Source of the DNA: Roseovarius lutimaris
GTDB lineage: Bacteria; Pseudomonadota; Alphaproteobacteria; Rhodobacterales; Rhodobacteraceae
NCBI RefSeq assembly: GCF_900115165.1
Contig: NZ_FOVP01000002.1
Location: forward strand, 228,293 to 292,292
Length of the DNA: 64,000 nucleotides
Direction: 5' to 3'
In this document: positions 37,118-47,009 of the stretch, in pieces
Numbering within the stretch: position 1 is the stretch's first letter
How the letters are laid out: each line of letters opens with the position of its first letter
The notes under the pieces: generated by a model
What the model was told of the DNA's origin: nothing
What the model saw: only the letters and a program-made list of their open reading frames with translations
Database searches by the model: none
Position numbers and translations under genes: made by a program

Positions 37118-39694
37118 TCAGCCTACCCAGTTGGGCTGTTCTGTTGTTTTTGGCACAGATCGAGCGACTCCTTTCACAAGCCGACCCGAGGTCTCCTTTG
37201 CCAAAACTGAGCGAACGGCTGTCATGACGGCCTTGGGCGTCTGGTCTACAATCAGGCCGTTGGGTGCGGCCCTAACGGTATCGCCCTGGGCACCCAGATC
37301 GAATGCAAGCACAGGCAATCCTGTGGCGATCATCTCGTGGGTCGTGTACGAAAAGGTTTCTGGCCAGATCGAAGGCATTAACCAGACGCCGACCCGGTAC
37401 TGGTGAATGAGATTTTCCAAATTGTCTAAATTGTAACTGCCCGTGACATTCACGGGATCAGGTAGAGAAAACCGAGAGTCAAATTCACCAATGATGACAA
37501 GCCCTGGCGCTTCGGGCTCCTTTTGGAGCCACCAAGCAAAATCACTAAGGAACTGTGCGCCCTTCACATCACCAATCGCGCCTAGAACGCCAATGCGGGC
37601 TTCGGTTGCCGATTTTAGTGGGCGACAAGCGACACGGGGCACCGTATTCGTAATGGTGTGAGGATGAACGACAATACGGCACTCGACATGTGGCCAGACC
37701 TCCATCAAGATCCGCTTACTGTTGTCGGAGAACACAATAATAGTGTTCGCCCTCTCTATCAACTTCGTCCAGCACTCACGCCATTCCGCGAGAGATACCT
37801 GCGTGCCGTCCGGCCGTGTGAAGATATGGGCTGGATCGTCGGTGTCAGTCGCAGGAACGCCGCGGTATTTCAAAGTACTGTCTACTAGGTTGTATGACGG
37901 GCTAAGTGGAAAATAATCGTGGAAAAGAACCTCTAGGTTTGTATCAGACCCCGAAGCGATGGCGATCAAGATGTCGGGTAGCTGAATCGGGTCTGGGTCG
38001 CCAACACCGCAGGAGTATACCACATGCTTTCTTGGAAGGTGGCGGAGCACTTCAATCAGCACATCTTCGCTTTCTGTAACGGCTTGATGAACATCTCCTG
38101 CGACATGCAGCTCAATCTTGAAGCGATTATCACCTCCAATTCTAATTATTATAGTGGGCATGCCGTCGTTTTCTCGGCTGGCGATCCTTTCCTCCATGCA
38201 TTTCTGCGCACCGCCCTTCATAGAATGGGCCAGATAAATGTGGATGGGACTATGATGAACGGTTGCAGCATAGGCGAGTGCCAAAGTGAAGCGGGCGGTA
38301 TGGAGCGGATCGTCTTTTAGAAACCTCTGGACCTCTGCATCGTAGGTTGGATAGCGGGACGTAATGCGCTTTCTTGAGGCTTCTGTCGCTATGTTTTTTC
38401 TTCCAACTCCAAACGATGCGCCCCCGAAGTGCTCAACAAATAGATTGCCGATCCCAACATGTCGCATCCCAAGCGCTCGCGTTTTTTGGCACCAGTCGAC
38501 TTCTTCGCCGTAGCCGTGACCAAACGCGACATCAAGGTATGGTACATGTTTTAGGGCTTGGCGGTTGATCCCCATACAAAACCCGACTCCGGTAGGAGCC
38601 GATACTGCTAACGGAGCCACTGTAGCGCGTGCCACCGCGTCGATTTCATCAACCGCGCCTGCGTTGATCTTGACAGATCTAGCGATCGAAGGAACAGAAA
38701 AAATCGTTGCATCATTTGACATTGGAGTGACGCTGGCGATTGATGGATCCTCAAGTAGCGGATTTATCAGGCGTGAGGCCCAACCGGCAGGAACGAAGGC
38801 ATCGCTATTGAGAAGAACAACATTCCGCTCAAGTTCTGCCGCCTGCTTTAGCCCGCGATTCACACTATTAATAAAACCCTGATTGGTTTCATTCTTGATA
38901 AGCGACACCTTGCCGGGAAACATTTCAGCCCAACTTCGCAGCCATGGTAGTACGCGTTCATCCGAAGACGCGTCTTCGATCAGGATCAGGTTCCAAGGAA
39001 GGTCGGTGTATTGTTCAATTCTCGAGAGTGAATTTTCCAGTAATTCAAAAGCGTTGTAGACTGGCATGATAATGGAAATAGGTGTGTTCGTGTTAGTACT
39101 TAACTTAGAGGGAAAAAGTGCCTTTGCCGAAAGTTGATCGACATTTCGGTTTATCACATTGTCAACTCCGAAGCGTCGGCGCAGCGCTAGGAGCGTTTGT
39201 TTCGGTTTGCCTTTCGCGAAATAGCATGTGATCAGAGCTGCATTTCTGAGTGCCAGGCCCGCAAACACGACCATCGCTTTCCGCCGCGCGGCTGTTTTGT
39301 CACGACTGCTAGGCACGGGAATAGGCCAGTGAACTTTTTTGCTATCACTCCTGCTACACAGCGTGATCGCATCGCCATGCCAATCAAGCTCGGTTGAAAA
39401 TCCGACACGTCCGTCGCGGTTTCTGGTCTCGACCATGCGCAACGGACCCATTGCCGTCGCAACGTCGCCGCGATGCAATCTCCGTCTGATCCGTTTTGGA
39501 CCTGCTTCTGATAATAAAACAAGATTATCCAGGAGAGACCAGCCAAATAGGTGAACGCGGTCACCGCAGAACTCGACGCGTTCAATATATCCGACGATAG
39601 AACCGTCGACATCATGTAACGGGCGAAGCGCGACAGTAAAAATTACTGTAGAATTCTGAAACCTAGTAAAAATAGTCTTCATTTGAGATATCAT
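37118..39694 (-). CDS. Bifunctional glycosyltransferase (N-terminal GW module, GT2, GT4)
   Basis: An 858-residue protein; ATG 39694 follows GAGG and begins 1 bp after the stop of the small gene upstream. Domains in order: a ~90-residue beta module (GYIERVEF, FGWSLLDN, RGDVATAM, GFSTELD); a GT2 domain starting PISIIMPVYNAFELLENSL with LILIEDASSD, LLNSDAFVPAGW and the late GEEVDWCQK; then a GT4-type domain with WPETFSYTTHEMIATGLPVLAFDLGAQ. It probably adds two sugars in sequence on a surface glycan. The N-terminal module is homologous to the separate small protein encoded just upstream. Cytoplasmic, no membrane segments. Confidence 0.9.
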   Translation of the reverse strand: MISQMKTIFTRFQNSTVIFTVALRPLHDVDGSIVGYIERVEFCGDRVHLFGWSLLDNLVLLSEAGPKRIRRRLHRGDVATAMGPLRMVETRNRDGRVGFSTELDWHGDAITLCSRSDSKKVHWPIPVPSSRDKTAARRKAMVVFAGLALRNAALITCYFAKGKPKQTLLALRRRFGVDNVINRNVDQLSAKALFPSKLSTNTNTPISIIMPVYNAFELLENSLSRIEQYTDLPWNLILIEDASSDERVLPWLRSWAEMFPGKVSLIKNETNQGFINSVNRGLKQAAELERNVVLLNSDAFVPAGWASRLINPLLEDPSIASVTPMSNDATIFSVPSIARSVKINAGAVDEIDAVARATVAPLAVSAPTGVGFCMGINRQALKHVPYLDVAFGHGYGEEVDWCQKTRALGMRHVGIGNLFVEHFGGASFGVGRKNIATEASRKRITSRYPTYDAEVQRFLKDDPLHTARFTLALAYAATVHHSPIHIYLAHSMKGGAQKCMEERIASRENDGMPTIIIRIGGDNRFKIELHVAGDVHQAVTESEDVLIEVLRHLPRKHVVYSCGVGDPDPIQLPDILIAIASGSDTNLEVLFHDYFPLSPSYNLVDSTLKYRGVPATDTDDPAHIFTRPDGTQVSLAEWRECWTKLIERANTIIVFSDNSKRILMEVWPHVECRIVVHPHTITNTVPRVACRPLKSATEARIGVLGAIGDVKGAQFLSDFAWWLQKEPEAPGLVIIGEFDSRFSLPDPVNVTGSYNLDNLENLIHQYRVGVWLMPSIWPETFSYTTHEMIATGLPVLAFDLGAQGDTVRAAPNGLIVDQTPKAVMTAVRSVLAKETSGRLVKGVARSVPKTTEQPNWVG

Positions 39695-39695
39695 T

Positions 39696-40037
39696 TTAGA
39701 CCTCAAGTTGAAAATAATAACCCTCACCATTGAAGTGAATAAGAATAAAAGCAGTGTCAGGCGTGGTATCCAAGGTTGCCTCGAATCCCACCTCATTCCC
39801 GCGCTCTAAAGTATTTAATTCTGGACACACAATCGATACGTCAGGCCTGACAATGTTCGGAACAACCTTGTTCTGATCGGCCCCTGAGACTAACGTCACG
39901 TCGTCGCAAATCGTCCAGCCTACAACTTTCAATGTAATCATATCATAATCAACTGATTCGACATAACCAATCAACTGACCTGACGATGCTAACAGCGGAA
40001 ATCCATGAATGCATTTGTTCAATTTCAAAGGTTTCAT
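39696..40037 (-). CDS. Stand-alone small GW-type module protein
   Basis: A 113-residue protein with a strong GGGAGG site before ATG 40037. It has no signal peptide. Its core aligns with the N-terminal module of the next gene's glycosyltransferase: GQLIGYVESVDY / GSIVGYIERVEF, VVGWTICDDVTL / LFGWSLLDNLVL, RPDVSIV / RGDVATA, and VGFEATLD / VGFSTELD. It is a predicted all-beta domain of unknown function, possibly carbohydrate-binding or a docking unit. The 1-bp spacing suggests translational coupling with the glycosyltransferase. Confidence 0.7.
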   Translation of the reverse strand: MKPLKLNKCIHGFPLLASSGQLIGYVESVDYDMITLKVVGWTICDDVTLVSGADQNKVVPNIVRPDVSIVCPELNTLERGNEVGFEATLDTTPDTAFILIHFNGEGYYFQLEV

Positions 40038-40440
40038 CCGAACCTCCCATGTAGGTGCGAGAACCCTCACAAGCTTGAGTTAATGGGATGAACAGCTTCC
40101 CCGGCAAGCATTTTGTTGATATTCCTTCAATTTACTACTTCTGGTTGTCTGGCCTTTCTACGGGTTGTGTGCTGTCATTCTTGGCTTTGTTTGATACGCA
40201 TTTGGGGAGGTTATGCGGTCATATACATTAATGTCGGGCGTGATGCGCCTGTGTAAGGTGCGGTTACCCGTCGCCTTCGAACGGAAAGTGGCCTAAGCGA
40301 GCACTTGGGGCGGCACAAAAGCAGGGCAGGTCCATCCACCCTCGCTTACGCACTTTGGGCAGCAACCACAGACGTTTCAGCATTTGGTCAGCCCGCAGAG
40401 ATCCTAAATTTATCCGATTTTTGGGCGTGCGGTCAGGTGT
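40038..40440. other. Intergenic region, no gene recognised
   Basis: These 403 bp lie upstream of the small GW protein and downstream of the sulfotransferase-like gene. No credible gene, hairpin or repeat was identified; it presumably holds the promoter of the leftward GW-protein/glycosyltransferase operon. Confidence 0.5.
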
Positions 40441-41346
40441 TTAGACAGGTTGCTCTGAGCCGTAATAGAAAGTTTTGGAATATTTCGTGTAAGAGTAAAG
40501 TTTGCTTAGTTTATCGCCCGAAACAGATGAGAACACATCAGCAACTTCCTTTGAAAACTGTTTTGCACCGCTGATGTTTTCACGCTTGAAATCGGCAATC
40601 TCGCAAACATGATTTTTATTCAACCATTGCGCTAGAGAGTTAGGCATTTCTTCGTATCGTACGATGACATAATCGGCATTTGGACTTGTTGTAGTCCAAA
40701 CCCCGCGGTCCTCTTTCATATCTTTGATATAAATACCCAAGGCTGTTTCGAAATGCTTTTCGAACCAATTGGCAGGTCGCAAAAACAGCCTTAACAAGCG
40801 TGTCGTCCCAGGGTTGTCCTCAAATATAGTGTCCTTAAAGACTGCGGGGTCGTTTTCGACTTCTGCCAGATATGCATCTATCCCGCCCGCTTTTTCAAGA
40901 AGACTACAAGATTCGTCCAAAACGCATTTCAGGCCATTCGTCACAATCTCTGCATCGGTCTGACACGGTAACGATTTCGTTTTGCATAGGCTTTTAAAAC
41001 TCGGCAAATACCCTTCGACATCCTGAACTACGCCTGAGCGCGCCCATTCTACCGGATTACGTGCAAGGGATATCACCACTAGCCGTTCATCGCCAAAAAG
41101 TTTCGCACGGATGAGGTTGACGCGACGGGTGATCCTTATATTTTCTATAAATTGTCCGAGTTGGTGCTTAAAGAAATATAGCGGAACATTCGCCCCGGTT
41201 ATTGTCGGGACGATCGCCGCCAGCGCCTTTTCTCCCAGAAAGTGGCACTGCACAGCACTAATATCTTGAAGTTCGTTAAGGGTTGAAACAATTGACGTGC
41301 TCGCAACCTTTCCCATTTGATAGACTACGATATATCTGCGTGTCAT
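40441..41346 (-). CDS. Sulfotransferase-like P-loop protein (capsular polysaccharide synthesis / NKWYS type)
   Basis: A 301-residue protein. YQMGKVASTSIVSTL near the N-terminus is a PAPS-binding P-loop of the kind found in putative capsular polysaccharide synthesis proteins, and VVISLARNPVEWARSGV is the matching 3'-phosphate motif. The downstream region holds the helical cap. It probably transfers sulfate to a sugar, but this class is poorly studied. Start choice: ATG 41346 puts the P-loop near residue 10; ATG 41358 is also possible. It follows the GT8-like gene after 58 bp. Confidence 0.75.
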   Translation of the reverse strand: MTRRYIVVYQMGKVASTSIVSTLNELQDISAVQCHFLGEKALAAIVPTITGANVPLYFFKHQLGQFIENIRITRRVNLIRAKLFGDERLVVISLARNPVEWARSGVVQDVEGYLPSFKSLCKTKSLPCQTDAEIVTNGLKCVLDESCSLLEKAGGIDAYLAEVENDPAVFKDTIFEDNPGTTRLLRLFLRPANWFEKHFETALGIYIKDMKEDRGVWTTTSPNADYVIVRYEEMPNSLAQWLNKNHVCEIADFKRENISGAKQFSKEVADVFSSVSGDKLSKLYSYTKYSKTFYYGSEQPV

Positions 41347-41404
41347 AATTTTGATCATCCTCTTCGCACTGTCTCGATGCCCTCTGGGTCGCATATCATC
41401 GGCT

Positions 41405-42478
41405 TTACACTGGCTCAAATCCCTCTTTCTGCGGGTATTTCATCAGGTCAGTATTTTTTTGAACCCAGTCCAATAGGCTGTCGGGGCCGGTTGTGTACGG
41501 GGCGGGAAACGCTATGCGCAGGTCCTTACGGTCGCGATAGAGTTCCCGTACGGATTTCGGTATGGTTTCGCCGCTGTCGAAGGTGCCGTAGTGCCACCAC
41601 CCTGTTGGGATGGCGGGGTCGGTGGCCGCGATGACCTGCTGGCGATACCACCACCAGAGTTCATAGATCTCGATGTTGCCGCGGGCATAACGCGCGGTCA
41701 TGCAGTCGCCCACCGGACCGAGCTTTGTAAAGTGGTAGAATCTGAGCGGCACGCCGTTGATAAGCGCAGAACCCACGTTATTATAGCACATAGTACGGTT
41801 GCTAAGGTTCCAGCTTGCCACGTTGTAGCCCGGATCGCGCAGCGTCTTGACGCCATCAAAAAAGCAAGGCACCAGATTGCACCATTTTTGATCGACAAAG
41901 AGGCCGATATCGAGCCGATCATAGCACCAGTCGGTCAACCGGTCGTCCCACCACTGTGCAAAGCGTCGACCTTCAGTATCGTTTGAGATGGCTGCGAAGC
42001 CCAGGTTGTAGATGCCATAATCGAGTGACGTGATTTCGTTGTCACGGATCGCGTGCGGTTGGTCCTTGGGATCGGGATCGATTTGGTGCGGTGTTAGCAC
42101 GATGGAATTGCTATCGAGCATATCGCTCACCGGCGTCATCGGGTTAAACACCGCAATGTCGGGGTCAAAATAAAACAACTTCTCGCAATCTGGCTCTTGA
42201 AGGATACGGACACAGGCGCGACCCTTGACCGCGGTGCAGGCCTCGACGACATCATGGCTGAACAGCCAGCGACCGGTCTCTGTGCCATAGAGGTCTTCGA
42301 CGTTGAGGATGCGGTCGTAGTTCTCCTGCGTCAGATCGAATCGGAAACCCTCGGGGGCCTTGTCAGTCATCACTAACCAGATTACCCAGCCGGGATGCTG
42401 GGCTCGCAGGGTGCTCGCGAGAACACGAGCACGGTTCAGGTAGCTGTAGGAACAGCTGGTGAACGCATGAACAGTCAT
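41405..42478 (-). CDS. Glycosyltransferase (GT8/GT-A-like)
   Basis: A 357-residue protein. The N-terminus (HAFTSCSYSYLNRARVLASTL) and the DxD-type metal motif FDPDIAVF (about residues 101-108) are typical of GT-A enzymes that monitor stepwise sugar transfer; LDYGIYNLGFAAI and DIGLFVDQKWCNLVP complete the active site. The donor sugar is unknown. The ATG overlaps the stop of the upstream glycosyltransferase by 4 bp, so they are translationally coupled. Confidence 0.85.
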   Translation of the reverse strand: MTVHAFTSCSYSYLNRARVLASTLRAQHPGWVIWLVMTDKAPEGFRFDLTQENYDRILNVEDLYGTETGRWLFSHDVVEACTAVKGRACVRILQEPDCEKLFYFDPDIAVFNPMTPVSDMLDSNSIVLTPHQIDPDPKDQPHAIRDNEITSLDYGIYNLGFAAISNDTEGRRFAQWWDDRLTDWCYDRLDIGLFVDQKWCNLVPCFFDGVKTLRDPGYNVASWNLSNRTMCYNNVGSALINGVPLRFYHFTKLGPVGDCMTARYARGNIEIYELWWWYRQQVIAATDPAIPTGWWHYGTFDSGETIPKSVRELYRDRKDLRIAFPAPYTTGPDSLLDWVQKNTDLMKYPQKEGFEPV

Positions 42479-44688
42479 TGCTCATCTCCAGGTTCGGCGT
42501 CGATCGCATCATGCACCATACGACTGAGGTGATGCTTCACACGGCTCTGACGACGTTCGGTACGTAACTTTCGGACTATCTGATCGTTTCTACCATCGGT
42601 GAAGAAAGTCTCGAGGTCGTCGACGTCGCGGAGCACCACTCCGCGACCGAATGATACAACGGAGGCTGCCACATTACCCGAAACCTCGTTTGTAATCACG
42701 TAAGCGCCGCCAGCGTATGCTTCATACGTCGAAAGTGAGAAGGTTTCCGGCCAAGACGCCCAATGTAGCACCAGATCTACACGGTTGCGTACAACAGCGT
42801 CGATCATGGCGTCTGGTGCTTCTGCTGTGACATGTACCCGTTCGTGCTCGATTCCCGGCGTTTGGATATCTGCTGCGCCAAGGAACAGAAAACGGAAGCG
42901 CTCGGTATGCCGTAGCGCGCGGAAAAGATTCTCGAAGACGTTCCAACCTTTATGTGGGAGGGGTGTGCCAAGGAAGGCGATCGTGACAATGTGATCCTCT
43001 CTTGGCAGTCGGACAACCCGCTTGCGCCATTCCAGTTTCATATGCGGGCGGATCTCCACAGAGGCAGCTCTGAGCCCAGAGCGCGCCACCCACGTTTCGG
43101 CGGTCCCTCGCGAGGGCGACAGCAATCGGACCTGCACCCGCTTGAAGAACGTGGCCATTCGATCCGTATGGGTGCGCCTTTCCTCACCAAACCGGCAAAG
43201 TCGGCAGGCGTTGGACACAATCGGTGGTGCGCCACAAAATGACACGCCATTGCGTTGCAAGGTGTAGCTCGGGCAGAGTGTGAAGAAATCGTGGAGCCAA
43301 AGCCAGCATTCGTTACGACCAGTTGCCAGAATGAGATCGGCCAGCCGCTCTGGCAGGTGACCCAGCATGTGGTGAATAACCACATGCACATCGTTATACT
43401 CTGTGGCAACGGTGCCGACAGTTCCAATCAGATCAGAGATATGGCACTCACCGATTGACCGCCCATCGAGCAACAGGGACATTACTGGGTCACTTTCCTC
43501 AGTCTCATGAGCCAGACGGGGCAGGGTCTGCCAAGGGTGTAGGTTTAGATACAGGCAGCCGTTGGCCGCCGAAAGTGTCTCTTCACGATGCTCGCACAGC
43601 TGAACTCCGCCGCTGACCTTGCGGTAGTTGTCATGTCCAACCGACAAGATCAGTGTGTGCCTGTCTGCGTACTGCACATCAGAGAGTATATCGATCAGAT
43701 CCGCAGTGTTGAGTAACCTTTGAGGGAGGCGGTTTGATCGCCATCTCTTAACCTCTTCCTCAAGCGGTACCGTATTGCGGAGACGCTCAGCCTGGTATCC
43801 ACCAGGATGTCTTGCAAGCCGCCCTTCCGCCCGTCCGGTCGTCACATAATGCAAGAAAGGGTTAATTTTCAGACTTGCGATATCCGGGTTCAAGTCCAGA
43901 TAAAATTGCGTCGAGAATTCTGGACACGGGTCACGCCGCTCTTTCCAGCCAACGGCGCAGTAGTGCGCGACAGGGTCGATCTCGGCTTGCGCCAGATCTG
44001 GATTGTGTGAAACATAGAATTCCGTATCGAAATATGGTCTTATCTCTGCTACCGCATCCAATCCGGTCGTATCGTCACTCGCTTCTTCCACGTTGCCCGA
44101 AGGCCTCGTAATCCGGCCCTCCTGCCGTCCGGCAACGATGTAGTGCCAGAACGGGTTAACACCGGATTGCGAGATGTCCGCATGGTCCCTAAGGTATTGA
44201 ATGGTCGAGAAATACGGTGAGGGATCGCGCCCTTCCCGCCATCCGTAATGCATGAAATGGTGGAGTGGATCCACACCTGCCTCGGCAATGTCTCCATATG
44301 TCTTTAGATAAAACTCCGCGTCGAAATGCGGCTCTACATCATCAGCCTCTCTCGCTATGCGCTCTGCAATGGCTATATCGAGCGAACTCTCGGCTACCTC
44401 GGGCTTGACTGCTTGGCTTTCTTCTTCCTCTCGAAAACTCACGAAGTGGACTAAAGGATTTACTTCACGCTCGCGGATTTCAGGGTGTTCGTCCAAGTAA
44501 GAGCTTATCGAGAATTCAGAGCTCGGATCACGCAGCTCACGCCAACCATATTCGCAAAAATGAAGCAGTGCATCAACTCCAGCCTCTCGCACATCTTCGT
44601 TGCATTCCAGGTAGTATTCAGCATCAAAGTAATCACGAATCTTTTCGGCCTCAGCCTCTAGGCTCGCCGTCTTTCCTTCCAGAGTCAT
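42475..44688 (-). CDS. GT4 glycosyltransferase with three tandem N-terminal repeats
   Basis: A 737-residue protein. The N-terminal ~290 residues hold three copies of a ~75-residue double unit beginning near residues 17, 117 and 217: FDxEFYL, DIxEAGVDPLxHF, GWREGRDPS, FSxxxYL, INPFxHY, GRxEGR. The C-terminal half is GT4-like: LHDFFTLCPSY, IAFLGTPLPHKGWNVFENL and SWPETFSLSTYEAYAGGAYVI. The HDFFTLCPSY and WPETFS segments also occur in the 858-residue enzyme, so the two GT4 domains are paralogues. The repeats are of a type found in large glycosyltransferases of alphaproteobacteria; their role is unknown. Soluble, no membrane segments. Confidence 0.87.
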   Translation of the reverse strand: MTLEGKTASLEAEAEKIRDYFDAEYYLECNEDVREAGVDALLHFCEYGWRELRDPSSEFSISSYLDEHPEIREREVNPLVHFVSFREEEESQAVKPEVAESSLDIAIAERIAREADDVEPHFDAEFYLKTYGDIAEAGVDPLHHFMHYGWREGRDPSPYFSTIQYLRDHADISQSGVNPFWHYIVAGRQEGRITRPSGNVEEASDDTTGLDAVAEIRPYFDTEFYVSHNPDLAQAEIDPVAHYCAVGWKERRDPCPEFSTQFYLDLNPDIASLKINPFLHYVTTGRAEGRLARHPGGYQAERLRNTVPLEEEVKRWRSNRLPQRLLNTADLIDILSDVQYADRHTLILSVGHDNYRKVSGGVQLCEHREETLSAANGCLYLNLHPWQTLPRLAHETEESDPVMSLLLDGRSIGECHISDLIGTVGTVATEYNDVHVVIHHMLGHLPERLADLILATGRNECWLWLHDFFTLCPSYTLQRNGVSFCGAPPIVSNACRLCRFGEERRTHTDRMATFFKRVQVRLLSPSRGTAETWVARSGLRAASVEIRPHMKLEWRKRVVRLPREDHIVTIAFLGTPLPHKGWNVFENLFRALRHTERFRFLFLGAADIQTPGIEHERVHVTAEAPDAMIDAVVRNRVDLVLHWASWPETFSLSTYEAYAGGAYVITNEVSGNVAASVVSFGRGVVLRDVDDLETFFTDGRNDQIVRKLRTERRQSRVKHHLSRMVHDAIDAEPGDEQ

Positions 44689-44893
44689 GGCAACACTCCT
44701 TCTGAAGTCATCGTAACAGTCGCGGGTTTTGCCTCATCAAAAAAGGAAAGTTGAAAAAGCTTGTTCCGTTCCATCCTAACCTCCTGGAAAGCGCATTAAT
44801 CAAATGCTTGGCGACGACGCGATCGGCTTCAAAGATGCCTTCAAAAACGCGCGTATCGTCTTTATTGGAGACTGTTTCGCTGCAAAGCAGCCC

Positions 44894-45646
44894 CTAATCC
44901 GGAAACACCTCGGCCATCAATTCTATATCTTTTGCGACAAAATTCTTTAATTTTCCAGCAGTTTCATCGCACTCTAGCCGTGCCAGCAGCTTGGGCCAGC
45001 GCGCCTCACCCACAGCATGATCACCAGTATTGTGAAAGACTTGCGCCACTTTTATTCGCTTGCCCAGACGCGCTGCGATATCGACCTCTAGTGCCGTGAG
45101 ACCGGTACTGGCATAAATTCGGTCCAATTTTGCTACACCAGCGCGTGCCTGCATCAATACCTCTGCCAGAGTAAGTCCAGCCAGTTCCTGATGACCGCGC
45201 ATCTTGCGGGTGGCAAAATAGGAACAATAGAAATTGTCATAGTGATCGCATATGAATCTCTTCCAGTTGGCATCACCACCAAAGAAATACTCATCCGCCG
45301 ACACTTCAAGGATCCGCCGCTTGCCAAAATTCTCAGGAAGCTGCAATTGTTTCTGGCTTAGCCCTTGAGCCTCGTTAAATAGATAAAGGTAAAAGGAGGC
45401 AATTCGTTCACGCGGGTCGCGTAGCACCGAAAAGACAAAGCGGTCTTGTGGCAGTTTTTCCAGTTCAACCCAGTCAATATGCCCTGAATAGAGTCTGAAC
45501 CCGCCTGGCATCTGCGACCCGTTCGGAGCTTGAGTATGGGTGCGCACTGGGCTGACATGTTCAGGCCCGCCCACCGCACCAACCAGAGCTTGATGGATGG
45601 TCTGCCCAGCAGTCTTGGGGATGTGTAGAAAGACGACTTTTGTCAT
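44894..45646 (-). CDS. Sulfotransferase family 2 protein
   Basis: A 250-residue cytosolic sulfotransferase. The PAPS 5'-phosphosulfate loop is [16 protein letters not shown] (residues 5-20), and [15 protein letters not shown] (about 70-84) is the 3'-phosphate motif. Such proteins sulfate sugars or polysaccharides. The start overlaps the stop of the acetyltransferase by 4 bp, forming a two-gene unit. Downstream, 205 bp without a gene separate it from the tandem-repeat glycosyltransferase. Confidence 0.9.
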   Translation of the reverse strand: MTKVVFLHIPKTAGQTIHQALVGAVGGPEHVSPVRTHTQAPNGSQMPGGFRLYSGHIDWVELEKLPQDRFVFSVLRDPRERIASFYLYLFNEAQGLSQKQLQLPENFGKRRILEVSADEYFFGGDANWKRFICDHYDNFYCSYFATRKMRGHQELAGLTLAEVLMQARAGVAKLDRIYASTGLTALEVDIAARLGKRIKVAQVFHNTGDHAVGEARWPKLLARLECDETAGKLKNFVAKDIELMAEVFPD

Positions 45647-46377
45647 ATGCCGCCCTCAGAAAGATTCACGACGGTGGGTTGGAAGTTTGGCTCCTGTTCA
45701 TGCATGGCCAGAACACCCATAATGAATTGATGGGGTTTCGATGGTTGCAAATGCTCCAGTTGCCAAGGTGCATAGCGCCACCATTCACACCGCAACATCG
45801 GCGAGATTAGAGTCGGCGGAAGTCGGAATTTCTTTATAACTGCCGGGTTCCCTGCCACCATCGCATAGGGAGGCACATCGTGAGCAACTACCGCATGCGC
45901 GGCCACAATCGCCCCGTCACCAATCGTTACACCCGCTTTGATCAACGCCCCATGGCCAACCCAGACGTCATTGCCGATCTTGGTGATATTCACTTTCGTG
46001 GGCGGCCCCTCATTGGAGAAGCGGTACCTGTGATACTGCTCGGCTCCCTCGAACCCGTCGTCTAGGTCGAACAGGCGGTCATGTAGATAAAACGCCGGGC
46101 TGGTTGAGGCCCAAGTCAGAGGGTGATCCTGCCGTCCAATCTGTACATTCTCACCGAAAGAGCAATAGCGTCCAATGCGTGCCGCAAAACAATATCCTGA
46201 CACTTGATATGAGAATGCTCCTAGATGGATCGAATGCTCGTACTCGGTCCACTTTAGGCTTGAGGGGGCCTCAAGCCGTGTATCGGCAGGAAGGCTGACA
46301 GACCGAGATCCGCTGCGGTTCAGCACCTCAATACCCTTACTGCGCAATTGACTTATTGAAACCACAATTTTACTCAT
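45643..46377 (-). CDS. CatB-like left-handed beta-helix O-acetyltransferase
   Basis: A 244-residue xenobiotic-acetyltransferase-type hexapeptide-repeat protein. ATG 46377 has an AAAGG site; an upstream in-frame start is less likely. Hexapeptide repeats are visible in [21 protein letters not shown] and [26 protein letters not shown], with the catalytic-type His in the first block and the usual ending [17 protein letters not shown]. It would acetylate a sugar hydroxyl using acetyl-CoA as a trimer. Coupled to the sulfotransferase gene. Confidence 0.92.
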   Translation of the reverse strand: MSKIVVSISQLRSKGIEVLNRSGSRSVSLPADTRLEAPSSLKWTEYEHSIHLGAFSYQVSGYCFAARIGRYCSFGENVQIGRQDHPLTWASTSPAFYLHDRLFDLDDGFEGAEQYHRYRFSNEGPPTKVNITKIGNDVWVGHGALIKAGVTIGDGAIVAAHAVVAHDVPPYAMVAGNPAVIKKFRLPPTLISPMLRCEWWRYAPWQLEHLQPSKPHQFIMGVLAMHEQEPNFQPTVVNLSEGGI

Positions 46378-46636
46378 CGCCAGCCTTTTGCGTATTTCTG
46401 GGATGGGTTCTTGGTACTTTGCCATACTTCGTCGCACTAATGCCAACGGTATTGTCAAATAATTGCCGCCTGCAACCGCAACGGTTCAATCCCCTACGCA
46501 TCCCCTTGAATAACTTGTGGGCCTGTGGCCTCATTTTCACTTTAACATCGATTCTCTCAAAAACTCTCTAGGTTACAATAGAACTTGATCTGATCCCCGT
46601 AAACTGGACCAGTTTAGCTTAGAGTCCGATTCGAAA

Positions 46637-46867
46637 CTATGTGCGATATTTCATGAGCTTGCGAGGATAGCCGACGATGAAGCTGTCGTGGACGCAAGGG
46701 ACCGGTCGATTTTCATCGACCGCCGCCGTCAGCATATTTTTCGCGATCCGAGCGTCCACATTCATCAACCGAATTCCTTGGTGGTTGAGTAGCGTTCCCC
46801 GCAACTGGCGTGTCTTAACCGCCCGGGTTTTACCGTAGACTGCCTGGTTCTTCTCAAGCGACTTTAT
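46637..46867 (-). pseudogene. Decayed fragment of an unrecognised gene (MNVDxRIA…VHDSF motif)
   Basis: An open stretch of about 77 codons on the minus strand, bounded by stops and without a start, ends at TAG 46637-46639. It reads convincingly like a protein C-terminus: RLMNVDARIAKN, then PVPCVHDSFIVGYP. The VHDSF segment resembles polymerase motif C or the tails of plasmid/phage replication proteins, but I cannot name the family. It looks like a relic of a mobile or replication gene in the 632-bp gap 46378-47009, which is otherwise empty. Confidence 0.35.
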
Positions 46868-47009
46868 CGAATACGTTCATGTTCGCAAAAAATGCCTCCT
46901 CTGCCTCCGTTGGGGGGGATTGCCTGAGAACATACTCCAGTAGTCCCGGTGTTGTGGGTATGGTCGTTAATACAGAACTGAAGGATTCCGCGCCTCGCCC
47001 GAGCGACGC

